64,000 bases of DNA. Source: Virgibacillus sp. MSJ-26 (GTDB taxonomy: Bacteria > Bacillota > Bacilli > Bacillales > Amphibacillaceae). The notes beneath the pieces were generated by a model. It was not told the DNA's origin. It saw nothing but the letters and a program-made list of their open reading frames with translations, and searched no databases. The translations under genes were made by a program, and so were the position numbers. The stretch is from contig NZ_JAHLPW010000003.1 of assembly GCF_018918075.1 (NCBI RefSeq), positions 186,001-250,000 on the forward strand. Direction: 5' to 3'. This document shows, piece after piece, positions 7,681 through 17,137 of this stretch (positions are counted from its first letter, which is position 1; each line of letters opens with the position of its first letter).

Positions 7681-8820
7681 CTAGCGAAGTTCTATTATAT
7701 GACCTAGTCTCTCCAGGTCTTCTACTGTTGGGATTATATACTTTCCGGTCTCTGGATCGAATATCTCAACATTTCCTAAATAATACTGAGTCCCTCCTCC
7801 AGGTCTATCAAACCAGGGTGCTATTTTTCCACTTTCGACCTCGAAAGGATTAATTACTTCATATCGATAATAATTGGCGTTTTCACTGTGTAAAGCTAAG
7901 GCTCTTTTTTCAAAAGGAACCCCATCTGGAGATAAAAATGATCCTCCTGCTTCCCCATACCTATCTAAAATGTGACCAGCAGGTAACTCTTCTTTAATAA
8001 CCTTTCCATCAAAGCCATTATGATTTGGCCAATTAATATTTCCATTTTCTTGATTATAATATTTTGGATTATCGAAGGTGGGCTTATACTTAGAATATAA
8101 CTCCCCAGAAGGGCTATAATCCCAGTTTCCAATCTTAATTCTATCATCCACTTTAATATCGTGTTGTACATAATCCCAGAACTGGTTATATCTTTTTGCA
8201 TCAGTAGCATCCATAGCGTCGGCAAATGATGAATTGATTTGATTATTTCCTTTAGCTTTCGAATCAACTTTACCATAGATTGAGTTTCCCGCTTGCAATC
8301 TGTCTACATACATCCCCATGCCACTGACACCCAGTATAAACAGGCTCTCAGTCAAGCTCTGATTGCGTTTTTCTTCACTCAATTCGTTTCCAAACATATC
8401 TTTTCCGGTGATGTATTCTCCAAAGCCTTTTGCCGATGCTAAACCATAGATGCCATATTCTGTTTTTCTTAGGATGTCCAGTGATTTCCCGTGTTGATAA
8501 GCGCTTAAAGGGTTATCGACCGTCTTCATTCCCTTTGCAGTAGAATGGATGGCTTTGCCTCCTTTAGCGGCACGTCCAGCCCAACCAACCACCGGAATAA
8601 ATCCTGCAAGGGCGAAAGTGGCATATTTCAAGCGATCAGCACCCGACATTTTTCACCTGTCGTGGGGTCGATTCCTTCGATCGCTCGTCTGGCGTCATAG
8701 TACCCCGTCAGTTCCCCAACAAAGATACTACCGTATTCCCATATTTTTTCATACCAAGCCATGTTTTCGATGCGTTCGCCTTCGTCTCTAGTATCTAGGA
8801 CTTTTTTAAGCTATGTCTCA
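7681..8820 (-). pseudogene. Displaced LXG-linker / TNT NAD-glycohydrolase cassette
   Basis: The open frame 7681-8649 holds the pre-toxin linker (GFIPVVGWAGRAAKGG) and a C-terminal TNT domain of about 110 residues: WPNHNGF, then LPAGHILDRYGEAGGSF, RALALH and APWFDRPGGGTQYYL, the fold of the tuberculosis necrotizing toxin that hydrolyses NAD. The conserved linker continues upstream to about 8820, but one T is missing near 8648 (five instead of six before CACC), so the upstream part is out of frame. The LXG secretion domain is absent and no ribosome site precedes the internal ATG. The TNT tip looks complete, so the unit is best read as a silent donor cassette. Confidence 0.75.
8290..8815 (-). 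repeat. Pre-toxin linker repeat, copy 1
   Basis: About 0.5 kb that is strongly similar to 11410-11930 and 15600-16075. It encodes the segment from MAWYEK through GFIPVVGWAGRAAKGG to GMYADRL. Shared linkers allow homologous exchange of toxin tips between cassettes. Confidence 0.75.
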
Positions 8821-8851
8821 TTCTTCTTGTAGGAGTGATAATAAAAAGAAA

Positions 8852-8879
8852 CCACAATGTATTTTTACTTCCACTGTGG
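8852..8879 (-). terminator. Terminator of YezG-type module, copy 2
   Basis: CCACA/TGTGG stem with a T-rich tail on the minus strand (TTTCTTTTTATTATC), nearly identical to the copy at 11962. Confidence 0.65.
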
Positions 8880-8895
8880 CTTAATCATACTTGAA

Positions 8896-9110
8896 TTAAA
8901 TTGGATTGTCTGGATATTCCCCTAAATACTTTTCAATAACTTTTTGATCATTGGGATGAGCAGGTTTTCCGGTGTATTATAGTAAAAATAAATATCTAAT
9001 CCAGTTTCTGATATTTGTGCGTAAAAATATACTTTTCCCCACTCCTCCGAAATCATTTGGTTGACAGTATCAGCTATTTCTTGATAAATATTTTGTAATT
9101 GTTTTTCCAA
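8896..9110 (-). pseudogene. YezG-like immunity gene with internal deletion
   Basis: The N-terminal part (TTG start at 9110, QLQNIYQEIADTVNQMISEEW..VYFY) is the typical opening of YezG/DUF600 immunity proteins. It is joined directly to the C-terminal tail (KVIEKYLGEYPDNPI and stop at 8896) in another frame, so roughly 60-70 central residues are lost and the frame is broken. It follows the end of a DGGH-type nuclease tip, its expected toxin partner. Confidence 0.65.
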
Positions 9111-9114
9111 TGAA

Positions 9115-9300
9115 TTATCCCCAATTTTGATTTTGAATAACTACTTTTTTACCTTCTATTTTATAGGTTACCTTAAATTTATCGGGTCTAAAAGAAAAGT
9201 TCGAATAAGCCGGAGTTATTTTCACCGAAACAGTCCTTGGCGGCTGTTCGTTTAAAGCATTTACGTTCCTTCCCTCCAGCTCTCCGAATAAGTACTAAAA
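9115..9300 (-). pseudogene. C-terminal end of a DGGH-type nuclease toxin tip
   Basis: An open minus-strand frame without a start encodes GRNVNALNEQPPRTVSVKIT, then NFSFRPDKFKVTYKIEGKK and a stop at 9115. The RPxxFxVxYxIxG ending resembles that of LXG DNA/RNA non-specific endonuclease tips, and the YezG relic follows five bases later. The catalytic DGGH part is missing here but is present as a separate scrap at 4153-4248. Confidence 0.5.
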
Positions 9301-9317
9301 ACAAGCCAAAATAATAT

Positions 9318-9364
9318 AAAAACAATGGTGGTTATTGAACTTTCGAATGACCACCATTGTTTTT
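9318..9364 (-). terminator. Terminator after PoNi copy 1
   Basis: A 15-bp perfect stem with A/T-rich ends, the same hairpin as at 4288-4334, just past the PoNi stop codon. Confidence 0.85.
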
Positions 9365-9369
9365 ATATT

Positions 9370-10602
9370 CTATTTTACATTTTTGATTATAACTTCATAC
9401 ATATTTTCTACATTCGCATCTATTGGCACCTGAGCATAATAATGTTGATCATCACCTATATCAAATTCAATGAGCTTCGTCTCAGATTCTTGCCAGAAGT
9501 CTTTAATAGTGTGAATGTAGTCTTCTAAATCATCTTTATAATCCAATTGTAATATATAATCTCTTTGAGTTAAGGCAAATACGATTAAAGTTCCTAACAA
9601 GTTTTTCTCTTCGTTTTCTTCTTTAAATTCGTCTTTATAAAACCAGATTTGCTCCAATTCCAACGGTTCTTTATATTTATCATAAAATTGTTCATCGGAT
9701 AATGCTTGATAATCTGATATTAATTCATTGACAAAAGAGTGCCATTTAACAGGGATAATCTTTTCTAACGTGGGATTGGTGTCAATGCCTTCTATCCAAT
9801 CTTCTGGTTCTCCTACGACTGTTTTCTCTAGATATTGATTTAAGGGGATATCTATAAGCTTCATGTTATTTTTGTAATGGGCTAAATCATAGGGATAATG
9901 AATATTATCTTTAAGACCTTCATCATCAAGTTCTAAGATCTTCGCGATGGCGGCCGTTTCAAAACTCCAAAAGCCAACGTATCCAGGTTCCTTGTGTGCA
10001 TTTCGCCACTCGTAGTCATAATGCCCCTGGAACCATTCTTCGTCCATATAGGTATGTAGTCTATCTGAAGCTTCTTTTTTATCCGTCTGAGCCAGTTTGA
10101 TGATTTCTTTCGTGTTGCTATAAGGAATTTCCTCATAGAAAGCATGACTAATTTTTGTCCAGCCGATATCGCTGGCACAGAGCAAGTAATCTATGACAAA
10201 GTCATTCATATTTTGATTCTCCATCACTTTGGCGAGTCTCTTCATGTTCTGTTGATCTGTTTCTAGTAAAATTCCTAAAGCGACCATCCAAAGTAACTTA
10301 ATATAGCCAACTTTCTTTTCTCCGACATTCTCTAGATCGCTAATGGCATCTTCAAAACCTTCTTCGATTGTACTAACTTGATCACCTAAAGAGTATTTTG
10401 CTCTAATTTTTTCCAAATAGTATGATACAGTCCTCGCACGAATTGCCTCTAGGTAACTTTTATTGTCAGCTGGATAGCGTTGTATACCACTTTTTATATC
10501 CTCTTTTAATTCTATTATTTTCTCTCTATTTTTTTTAATAAATAAATCTTTATACTCTATTCCTTGTCTACATTTTTCTTCTATACAGAAATGATTTCTC
10601 AT
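9370..10602 (-). CDS. PoNi-type immunity protein (DUF1910/DUF1911), copy 1
   Basis: A 410-aa protein when started at ATG 10602, which has the strong GGGGAGGAGCGG site; the longer frame would overlap the toxin gene. DUF1910-like N-terminal half (GYIKLLWMVALG) and DUF1911-like C-terminal half (EWRNAHKEPGYVGFWSFE). It follows the PoNe cassette by 25 bases and is its likely antidote, acting in the cytosol. It ends at a strong hairpin. The 1.3-kb block including gene end and terminator is duplicated at 4288-5572. Confidence 0.88.
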   Translation of the reverse strand: MRNHFCIEEKCRQGIEYKDLFIKKNREKIIELKEDIKSGIQRYPADNKSYLEAIRARTVSYYLEKIRAKYSLGDQVSTIEEGFEDAISDLENVGEKKVGYIKLLWMVALGILLETDQQNMKRLAKVMENQNMNDFVIDYLLCASDIGWTKISHAFYEEIPYSNTKEIIKLAQTDKKEASDRLHTYMDEEWFQGHYDYEWRNAHKEPGYVGFWSFETAAIAKILELDDEGLKDNIHYPYDLAHYKNNMKLIDIPLNQYLEKTVVGEPEDWIEGIDTNPTLEKIIPVKWHSFVNELISDYQALSDEQFYDKYKEPLELEQIWFYKDEFKEENEEKNLLGTLIVFALTQRDYILQLDYKDDLEDYIHTIKDFWQESETKLIEFDIGDDQHYYAQVPIDANVENMYEVIIKNVK

Positions 10603-10627
10603 AGCTCCGCTCCTCCCCATACATAAA

Positions 10628-11872
10628 TTATGGCCACTCTCCAACTTTATTCCCGTATCTATCTAACTTAAAAGTTTTAACGTTTCCATTCGCATCAACT
10701 TTTGATAAAACTCTTTCTACTGCATTACGTTCTAATGCGTCCGTAATTTCAAATGTTAAAAATTCATCTTTGTCTACAACTTTGTAGATCCTGCTTCTTC
10801 CTGTGGATTCACCCGTCAACCAATCATTTGACATTTGCTTCCCATCTTTAGTTTTACCTAATCTCCCACTACCAAACTTCGCTTCATCAATAACATATTT
10901 GATAGGTGAGTTTGGATTTGTATTTTCATAAAGTCCGTCAATCCCTCTAACTATTTTATCATCTATTCCTGATGGTGCGTTTCTTCCGATTGGTTTCAAG
11001 TCATACCCCGCTTCTTTTAAGCTTTGATTATTTAATATGTTATCACTGGATACAATTTCTCCAAAGTTTCCTTTTTGCTTAGTGCTCGCTTTTTTCGGAT
11101 CAAACCCTTCAACCTTTGGTTGGATTCTCTGATTATAGTTATTTCCCGCAATATTCAAATGTAGTGGCGGAACACCACCAGAACCTTTTGATGTAACTTT
11201 ATTAACCCTCTGCAACGTATCTTTAAATGAACTTACCGTCACGTTCGTTCCACTACCCGCAAATTCATGTGCTAATTTAGGGCCGTGTATCATAGAATTC
11301 AGGTTCTTAATTCCTTGGCTAATGGATTGATCGATAGTGTTCATTATTCCATTATTTGGTGTATTTCCACTCGGTGGTTTTGCATACACCGCATTCTTAT
11401 CTATCAATCTATCCGCATACATCCCCATACCACTGACACCCAATATAAACAGGCTCTCAGTCAAGCTCTGATTGCGTTTTTTTTCACTCAACTCGTTTCC
11501 AAACATATCTTTCCCAGTGATGTATTCACCAAAACCATTGGCAGATGTTAGTCCATAGATGCCGTACTCAGTTTTTCTCAGAACATCAAGTGATTTTCCG
11601 TGTTGGTAAGCGCTTAAAGAGTTGTCTATCGCCTTCATTCCTTTAGCTGTGGAATGGACGGCTTTGCCTCCTTTAGCGGCACGCCCTGCCCAACCAACCA
11701 CCGGAATAAATCCTGCAATGGCAAAGGTGGCGTGTTTCAAGCGATCAGCACCCGACATTTTTTCGCCTGTCGTGGGGTCGATTCCTTCGATAGCTCGTCT
11801 GGTGTCATAGTACCCCGTCAGTTCCCCAACAAAGATACTACCGTATTCCCATATTTTTTCATACCAAGCCAT
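10628..11872 (-). pseudogene. LXG-linker / PoNe DNase cassette lacking the LXG domain
   Basis: A 414-codon open frame that begins inside the pre-toxin linker (MAWYEKIWEYG). The linker spans residues 1-200. The C-terminal tip has PD-(D/E)XK marks in order: GNFGEIVSSD, then GIDGLY (Asp) and YVIDEAKFGSG (E-x-K), followed by QMSNDW. With a DUF1910/1911 neighbour this fits the PoNe polymorphic DNase family. Linker homology continues upstream to about 11930 with an in-frame TAG, and no ribosome site precedes the ATG, so it probably is not expressed as it stands. The nuclease tip itself is intact. If joined to a LXG head by recombination it would make a complete toxin. Confidence 0.75.
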
Positions 11873-11930
11873 GTTTTCGATGCGTTCGCCTTCGTCTCTA
11901 GTATCTAGGACTTTTTTAAGCTATGTCTCA
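11410..11930 (-). repeat. Pre-toxin linker repeat, copy 2
   Basis: Strongly similar to 15600-16075 and 8290-8815. Together with the terminator and YezG tail that follow on its right (11962-12050), the block repeats the layout at 8290-8940 almost base for base near the junction. Confidence 0.75.
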
Positions 11931-11961
11931 TTCTTCTTGTAGGAGTGATAATAAAAAGAAA

Positions 11962-11989
11962 CCACAATGTATTTTTACTTCCACTGTGG
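11962..11989 (-). terminator. Terminator of YezG-type module, copy 3
   Basis: CCACA/TGTGG hairpin with a T-rich minus-strand tail. It lies between a YezG relic and the next linker cassette. Confidence 0.65.
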
Positions 11990-12005
11990 CTTAATCATAC
12001 TTGAA

Positions 12006-12190
12006 TTAAATTGGATTGTCTGGATATTCCCCTAAATACTTTTCAATAACCTTTTGATCATTTGGGTGCTCAGGTTTTATTCTTAAATATTTATACTTCC
12101 ATATAATTTTTTGTGCATCGAAAAGATAATCTGTTTTAAACCAATCATAATGAATCTTAAATTTAACATTTTATCTACACTCATTGTATA
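12006..12190 (-). pseudogene. YezG-like immunity gene, 3' relic
   Basis: An open frame without start encodes HYDWFKTDYLFDAQKIIWKY, then KYLRIKPEHPNDQKVIEKYL and a stop at 12006. The IIWKYKYL...KVIEKYL ending is characteristic of YezG/DUF600 proteins. The N-terminal half is absent. Confidence 0.6.
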
Positions 12191-12197
12191 AGGTATT

Positions 12198-12608
12198 TTA
12201 TAAATTAATTTCTGTTTTTTCTTCAAATAGCTCTACATCTTCAATTGAAACCCATTTTTCATAATAATACTTATCGGTTCTGTCAAATTTTAATTTATTG
12301 GCAAGTGCTGCATCAGTTGTTCCTAATAATACCCTATCTTTCGATTTACTAATGAATTCAAATTTATTGTTTTTATAAATTGCCAGTGTACTCAGTTCAA
12401 ACAAATCATTTAAATCTTTTTTAATAACCTCTTTAATATAAAGTCTTGGTAGGTTTTCTTTCTCCTTGTAAAAATCGGGATAAACTTTTAATTTAAAACC
12501 AAGTTCTTTATCATTCTTATCTTTACTTACTAATCTAATTTTGTCTCCATCAATATCGCTAACCTGATATACCTTTTTCAGATAATCTGCATACAAGCCA
12601 TTTCTCAT
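12198..12608 (-). CDS. Putative immunity protein for the 205-aa toxin tip
   Basis: A 136-aa protein from ATG 12608, chosen because AGGAGA lies about nine bases upstream. It is mainly beta-rich and charged, with an N-terminal GLYADYLKKVYQVSDIDGD stretch and no membrane segment. I do not recognise a named family. It begins 14 bases after the stop of the upstream toxin tip, the position of a cognate antidote in this array. The function is inferred from position. Confidence 0.55.
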   Translation of the reverse strand: MRNGLYADYLKKVYQVSDIDGDKIRLVSKDKNDKELGFKLKVYPDFYKEKENLPRLYIKEVIKKDLNDLFELSTLAIYKNNKFEFISKSKDRVLLGTTDAALANKLKFDRTDKYYYEKWVSIEDVELFEEKTEINL

Positions 12609-12621
12609 ATCACACATTCTC

Positions 12622-13239
12622 CTATTTAACATTAATTGAAATAAATCTTTTTAAGTCGCTATCAAATATGCCTATTAATTTTTCTTCACCTTGAACAACT
12701 TTATATAATTCTGCTCCATGTTGAGGATGTCTTCTATTTTCAAATGCCCATTCAGGAACTATCTGCCCATTTCTGGCCCCAGTAAATCCGTTTAAAGTAC
12801 ATGGAGGTCCATCCGTATTTGTGCCCCCAAGCCTTTCTCCATAAGGTATTTCTATTTCATCTACTTTATTAGTTTTAAACCGAATCATAGCATAAGATTC
12901 GCCATCTTTAGGATAAGGTCTTGAACCATCCCAGGAAACATAATCAAGACGTAATGACTCAACGATATCATCATACATTCTGACATTTGATAAATCTTCT
13001 ACTTTCGCTACATAACCGCCTATTTCTGTGTAATCTCCAGATAAATATTTGTCTACGTCGTTTACAGGAATTGTTTTTTGCAACAATGTATCTTGTGTTA
13101 CTGGTGGTACAGAATCCCGTATATCTTTCATTATTTTGGCTTCTGCATCAGTTAGCTCTGAAACTGGTTTTAAACGTAAATTGTTAAAGCCTTCGATTGC
13201 TATACCATGCTCTTTTAAATGATTATTAATTTCAATCAA
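12622..13239 (-). CDS. Displaced LXG toxin tip of unclassified family
   Basis: A 205-codon frame with TTG at 13239 but no ribosome site; the sequence upstream (SLCSEL) reads on in frame, so the N-terminus is cut. It has distinctive conserved-looking blocks: LKPVSELTDAEAKIMKDIRD, SGDYTEIGGYVAKVEDL, YAMIRFKT and TDGPPCTLNGFTGARNGQ. I have the impression of similar C-terminal regions in Bacillus LXG proteins but cannot name the activity. It carries no linker or LXG domain, so it is a tip-only module followed by its presumed immunity gene. Whether it is translated at all is uncertain. Confidence 0.5.
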   Translation of the reverse strand: MIEINNHLKEHGIAIEGFNNLRLKPVSELTDAEAKIMKDIRDSVPPVTQDTLLQKTIPVNDVDKYLSGDYTEIGGYVAKVEDLSNVRMYDDIVESLRLDYVSWDGSRPYPKDGESYAMIRFKTNKVDEIEIPYGERLGGTNTDGPPCTLNGFTGARNGQIVPEWAFENRRHPQHGAELYKVVQGEEKLIGIFDSDLKRFISINVK

Positions 13240-13365
13240 TTCACTACATAGTGAAGCCTGACTTCAATTTTAAAAAAAGACTTCCACCATGATAATGGAT
13301 TCATGCTGAAAATCATTTTTTTGTCTTCATTTAATGAAAAGTCGTGATAAGGTTTGAAAAATAAA

Positions 13366-13863
13366 TTATTCTTCACTATCATAAAGTTGATTCAAAAAGT
13401 CCGTAAATGAATCTGCAACATAATAAATGTTTTCACGTGCCGTCCGCTCGGCTTCCTCTTCCGTCATGCCTTCATTATTGATTAGCACTGATTTTTCTGC
13501 CGCTCCTTCGTGCTCCCAAAATACAACTATTGGGGCAGTATCAGATCCTTTGTAGTCAAAACATATTAAGTTACCTGCGGGATCAAAAGCAAAGGGGAAT
13601 ATTTTTTTAGGTAAAGTATCTTTGTAATCCTCATAAATTTTTAAAATATACTCCATGTCACTTTCATCATAAGACAATAAAGAACCAAACACCTTTTCTT
13701 TTCCATCTACTATAAATAATTTCGGTTCAACGTGTCCACCATTATTTTGAGCAGCACATTTCATATAACTTTCAGGCACTTTAAAGTTTACCCTGCTAAC
13801 TATAGTTATTACATTTTGTTCACTTATTTGGTTATAAGTATATTTCCATTTTAAATGATTCAT
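13366..13863 (-). CDS. SUKH (SMI1/KNR4) immunity protein, copy 2
   Basis: A 165-aa protein starting at ATG 13863 with GGGGAGGCGG just upstream, overlapping the stop of the HNH tip relic as ATGA. The SUKH marks are NNGGHVEPK..., FGSLLSYDE and FAFDPAGNLICFDY. The last 90 residues are nearly identical to the copy at 14234, while the first 75 differ, which would change toxin specificity. SUKH proteins are antidotes of many HNH-type nuclease tips, consistent with the WHH fragment directly in front. Confidence 0.85.
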   Translation of the reverse strand: MNHLKWKYTYNQISEQNVITIVSRVNFKVPESYMKCAAQNNGGHVEPKLFIVDGKEKVFGSLLSYDESDMEYILKIYEDYKDTLPKKIFPFAFDPAGNLICFDYKGSDTAPIVVFWEHEGAAEKSVLINNEGMTEEEAERTARENIYYVADSFTDFLNQLYDSEE

Positions 13864-13985
13864 CTAATTCCGCCTCCCCAAAGTTTATTACCACCTAGAT
13901 GGTTTACGTTGTGAACTTCAGAATCTACTAATTGCATTTTACCAGGTACTTGATGATGGTGCCATGTCAGACCTTGATCGGGTTT
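13861..13985 (-). pseudogene. WHH/HNH nuclease tip, 3' relic
   Basis: The minus strand encodes LTWHHHQVPGKMQLVDSEVH, then NHLGGNKLWGGGIR and a stop, matching the last 36 residues of the full toxin at 14731 with a few substitutions. Upstream sequence is unrelated. It is the tail of an older toxin left with its own SUKH gene. Confidence 0.8.
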
Positions 13986-14162
13986 CCTATTAAAAGTTTA
14001 TAATTGTTGCTAATTTAGCATTTGTATCATAAAGTTCGGTTTAATCTACTATATTTTGTACAGTCCGCTATTGCCAATCCTTCACTAGTCTAAAAATTGG
14101 TGTCATTCTTGACTCATACAGTACTGAAAAACTAATCAGTGTAAATCACTGAAATAATAAAA

Positions 14163-14196
14163 GCCACAATGCATTGAATTAAATGTCCACTGTGGC
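14163..14196 (-). terminator. Terminator after SUKH copy 1
   Basis: GCCACA/TGTGGC stem followed on the minus strand by TTTTATTATT. It closes the first toxin-immunity unit. Confidence 0.65.
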
Positions 14197-14233
14197 CTAA
14201 AAAGTCGTATTAAACATTAATAAAGAGAGCTAG

Positions 14234-14734
14234 CTATTCTTCACTATCATAAAGTTGATTCAAAAAGTCCGTAAATGAATCTGCAACATAATAAATGTTT
14301 TCACGTGCCGTCCGCTCTGCTTCCTCTTCCGTCATGCCTTCATTATTGATTAGCATTGATTTTTCTGCCGCACCTTCATGCTCCCAAAATACAACTATTG
14401 GGTCAGTATCAGATCCTTTGTAGTCAAAACATATTAAGTTACCTGCTGGATCATAAGCAAAAGGGATAACATCTTTAGGTAGTGTGTTTTTATAATTATT
14501 ATAGACTCTTAAAATAAATTCATTACTTGATTTATCATAAGATAACAAAGTCCCAAACGTTCTAGTTACTTGACCAACATCAAATTCATAAGGAATTACT
14601 GCCGATCCATTATTTTTCGCTGCACAGGTTTTATAATCCTTTGTAAAGTGGACATTTAATCGGCTCCCTATCTTATCGATGTATTCTTCTGATACAGGTT
14701 CATCTGCCGTTGGCCATGATAATTGATTTCTCAT
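14234..14734 (-). CDS. SUKH (SMI1/KNR4) immunity protein, copy 1
   Basis: A 166-aa protein from ATG 14734, which has GGGGAGGAGG upstream and overlaps the toxin stop codon (ATGA), so translation is coupled. It has the SUKH family core: AAKNNGSAVIPYEF, FGTLLSYDK and FAYDPAGNLICFDY. It is the likely cytosolic antidote of the HNH nuclease tip encoded just upstream. It closely resembles the second copy at 13366 in the C-terminal half. Confidence 0.88.
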   Translation of the reverse strand: MRNQLSWPTADEPVSEEYIDKIGSRLNVHFTKDYKTCAAKNNGSAVIPYEFDVGQVTRTFGTLLSYDKSSNEFILRVYNNYKNTLPKDVIPFAYDPAGNLICFDYKGSDTDPIVVFWEHEGAAEKSMLINNEGMTEEEAERTARENIYYVADSFTDFLNQLYDSEE

Positions 14735-16828
14735 CTTATACCTCCTCCCCACAATTTGTTTCCACCTAAATGATTAACACTATGTGTATCAGAAACTACT
14801 AATTGCATTTTACCAGGTACTTGATGATGGTGCCATGTTAAATCGGTTATTCTCGGCAATTCTAAATTGATTTCTTTTAATTGCTTTGGAGTGAATAATT
14901 TTGCAGGTATTTCACCTTTATTTATTGCATCTTTCAATGCTTTAGTACTATTCTTGAATTGTTTAGTATCGCTAGCTATAAATAATTCCTTATTCAACTT
15001 ATATGAAAACTTAACATCATCTCCCTTAAAAATTGGAAATCCTAATACGTCATAATCTACTCCTTTCACATGTGTCCCTCCTGCTAAACTTTTATTTAGG
15101 ATGTTATTATTAGGTGAGGAATTTAAATGGTTATTGACAAGACCAGCTACTTCTTTAAATTCTTCAACACTATCGTAACCAAAACTTTTGATTGACACAT
15201 CATCTACAGATTCCAGGAATTCATCAATACTATTATAGCCCTTAGGAATAACCCATCTTTCTTTTAATGTGCCATTTTTATCGTAACCGTGTGCGACAAC
15301 TTCATCTAATTCTACTTTATTATAGTTTTTTCCAGAGGTCTTAGCTATATCAGTTATGTCTTCAAGTGAACTACCTTTTCGAGAGTTTACCTTATTAACC
15401 CTCTGCAACGTATCTTTAAACGAACTCACCGTCACGTTCGTTCCACAGCCCGCAAATTCATGAGCTAATTTAGGGCCGTGTATCATAGAATTTAGGTTGT
15501 TAATTCCTTGGCTAATGGATTGATCGATAGTGTTCATTATTCCATTATTTGGTGTATTTCCACTCGGTGGTTTTGCATACACCGCATTCTTATCTATCAA
15601 TCTATCCGCATACATCCCCATACCACTGACACCCAATATAAACAGGCTCTCAGTCAAGCTCTGATTGCGCTTTTCTTCACTCAACTCGTTTCCAAACATA
15701 TCTTTTCCGGTGATGTATTCTCCAAAGCCATTTGCCGACGCTAAACCATAGATGCCATATTCTGTTTTTCTTAAGACATCAAGTGACTTTCCATATTGAT
15801 AAGCCGATAGGGAGTTATCTACCGCCTTCATTCCCTTAGCAGTAGAATGGATGGCTTTGCCTCCTTTAGCGGCACGCCCTGCCCAACCAACCACTGGAAT
15901 AAATCCTGCAAGGGCGAAAGTGGCATGTTTCAAGCGATCTGCATCCGACATTTTTTCACCTGTCGTGGGGTCGATTCCATCGATCGCTCGTCTGGCGTCA
16001 TAGTACCCCGTCAGTTCCCCAACAAAGGTACTACCGTATTCCCATGCTTTTTCATACCAAGCCATATTTTCGATACGCTCAGCTTCGGCACGCATTTCGC
16101 GGGCTTCTTGTTGTTCATCCTTGTAGTTTAAGTATTCTGTTTTTGTTTCATCTGCTGCATCTTTCAAGTCGTGCGCTTCACTATTTTTATAAGCGTGAGC
16201 GTCAAAGTTTATAGGTTGTATGTCGCCACCTTGTTCAGTTGCATTTAATAATTCACTAAACAGCCCATAAACCGCTTCTTGGGCAGGTATAGATTGAGAG
16301 TATTCCCCTACAAGTCCTTGGTCAAAGGCTTCGAGCAATTCCAAGGTTTCCTCTCGTTTATCATCAGCCAGCTTCAATTCTTCTATTAAAACTATCAAGT
16401 GAAAATGCATTCAGTGACAGTATATCATTAATTGAATCCAGTATCGTCTCTTGACTTTCTTGTTGTTCATACACCATGGTTTTAACATTATTATGGCCAG
16501 TTTTCAGGTCATTCTCTAAAAAATGGGACTGTACGAAATTCTCTTCATCCAACTCGTAATCTTGTAGTATATTCGGAATATCATCTAAAAATATAAGTTG
16601 TATATCAATCAGTTCTAACCAAGCATCAATGACATCAATTTGTGCTTGATAAAATCCTTTAATTGCTTTAGCGCCCATCCCCCTGAAATCATCTAAGTCA
16701 ACAATTTTTTGAAAAGCAGTTTTCAAGGTGTTAAATTTCGTCTCCAAATCCCTGTATTTTTCCGCTCTGCCATTAAGTGATTCAAGTAATGAATCTTTTT
16801 CTAACGTTCTCCCAGCACCCATATTCAC
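14731..16828 (-). pseudogene. LXG polymorphic toxin with WHH/HNH nuclease tip, frameshifted
   Basis: The only cassette in the array with a LXG head. The first frame (GTG 16828, or ATG two codons later) carries the helical LXG secretion domain and stops shortly after DSF. The homologous reading continues in a second frame from IEELKLADDKREE, and removing one A from TTTTAA near 16386-16391 would restore about 690 codons. The rest is a helical stalk, the pre-toxin linker (GFIPVVGWAGRAAKGG) and a C-terminal nuclease with TWHHHQVPGKMQLV...HLGG, an HNH/Endo VII-type active site. As read, the nuclease is cut off from its export domain. Programmed slippage or a sequencing error is possible. Confidence 0.85.
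15600..16075 (-). repeat. Pre-toxin linker repeat, copy 3 (in the LXG gene)
   Basis: The linker segment in its original context, flanked on the N-terminal side by stalk and LXG domain. Copies at 8290 and 11410 are the displaced versions. Confidence 0.75.
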
Positions 16829-16837
16829 ATCCCACCC

Positions 16838-17137
16838 CTATGTCCTTGTTATCGCCTCATCTTGCTCTTTAATTGTTTTGACATTGGCTTTAGTATCTTC
16901 AATATTTTTTTCTACAATTTCAATATATTGATTCAAGAGTTCACGAATCCCCTCTTCACGCTCGAGCCACTGTTCAATAAACTCTAGCTTATTAGCCCCA
17001 TTAATCCCTTCATATACATTTGATAAAAAAAGGGGTGGCAAAGCTTGTTCTGCATTTTCTAGGGTGCTGATTACATGTTCATAATCTAATTTGATTTCAG
17101 AAGAGCCACCGCCTGTTGCCTGCAATTCTTTTTCCAT
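16838..17137 (-). CDS. YwqI-like WXG100-superfamily LXG partner (DUF5344 type)
   Basis: A 99-aa helical protein of the kind encoded directly upstream of LXG toxins (YwqI-like). Such proteins bind the LXG helices and act as targeting factor or chaperone for type VIIb export. The start ATG 17137 has AAAGGGAGG about a dozen bases upstream and overlaps the previous gene's stop (TAATG). The LXG gene follows after 9 bases. The length and position fit the family well; no catalytic residues are expected. Confidence 0.75.
   Translation of the reverse strand: MEKELQATGGGSSEIKLDYEHVISTLENAEQALPPLFLSNVYEGINGANKLEFIEQWLEREEGIRELLNQYIEIVEKNIEDTKANVKTIKEQDEAITRT

Noticed and set aside
16364..16420. Programmed ribosomal frameshift in the LXG gene
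   Set aside because: The site TTTTAA is not a clear slippery heptamer and no stimulatory hairpin or internal ribosome site was evident; mutation or sequence error is simpler.
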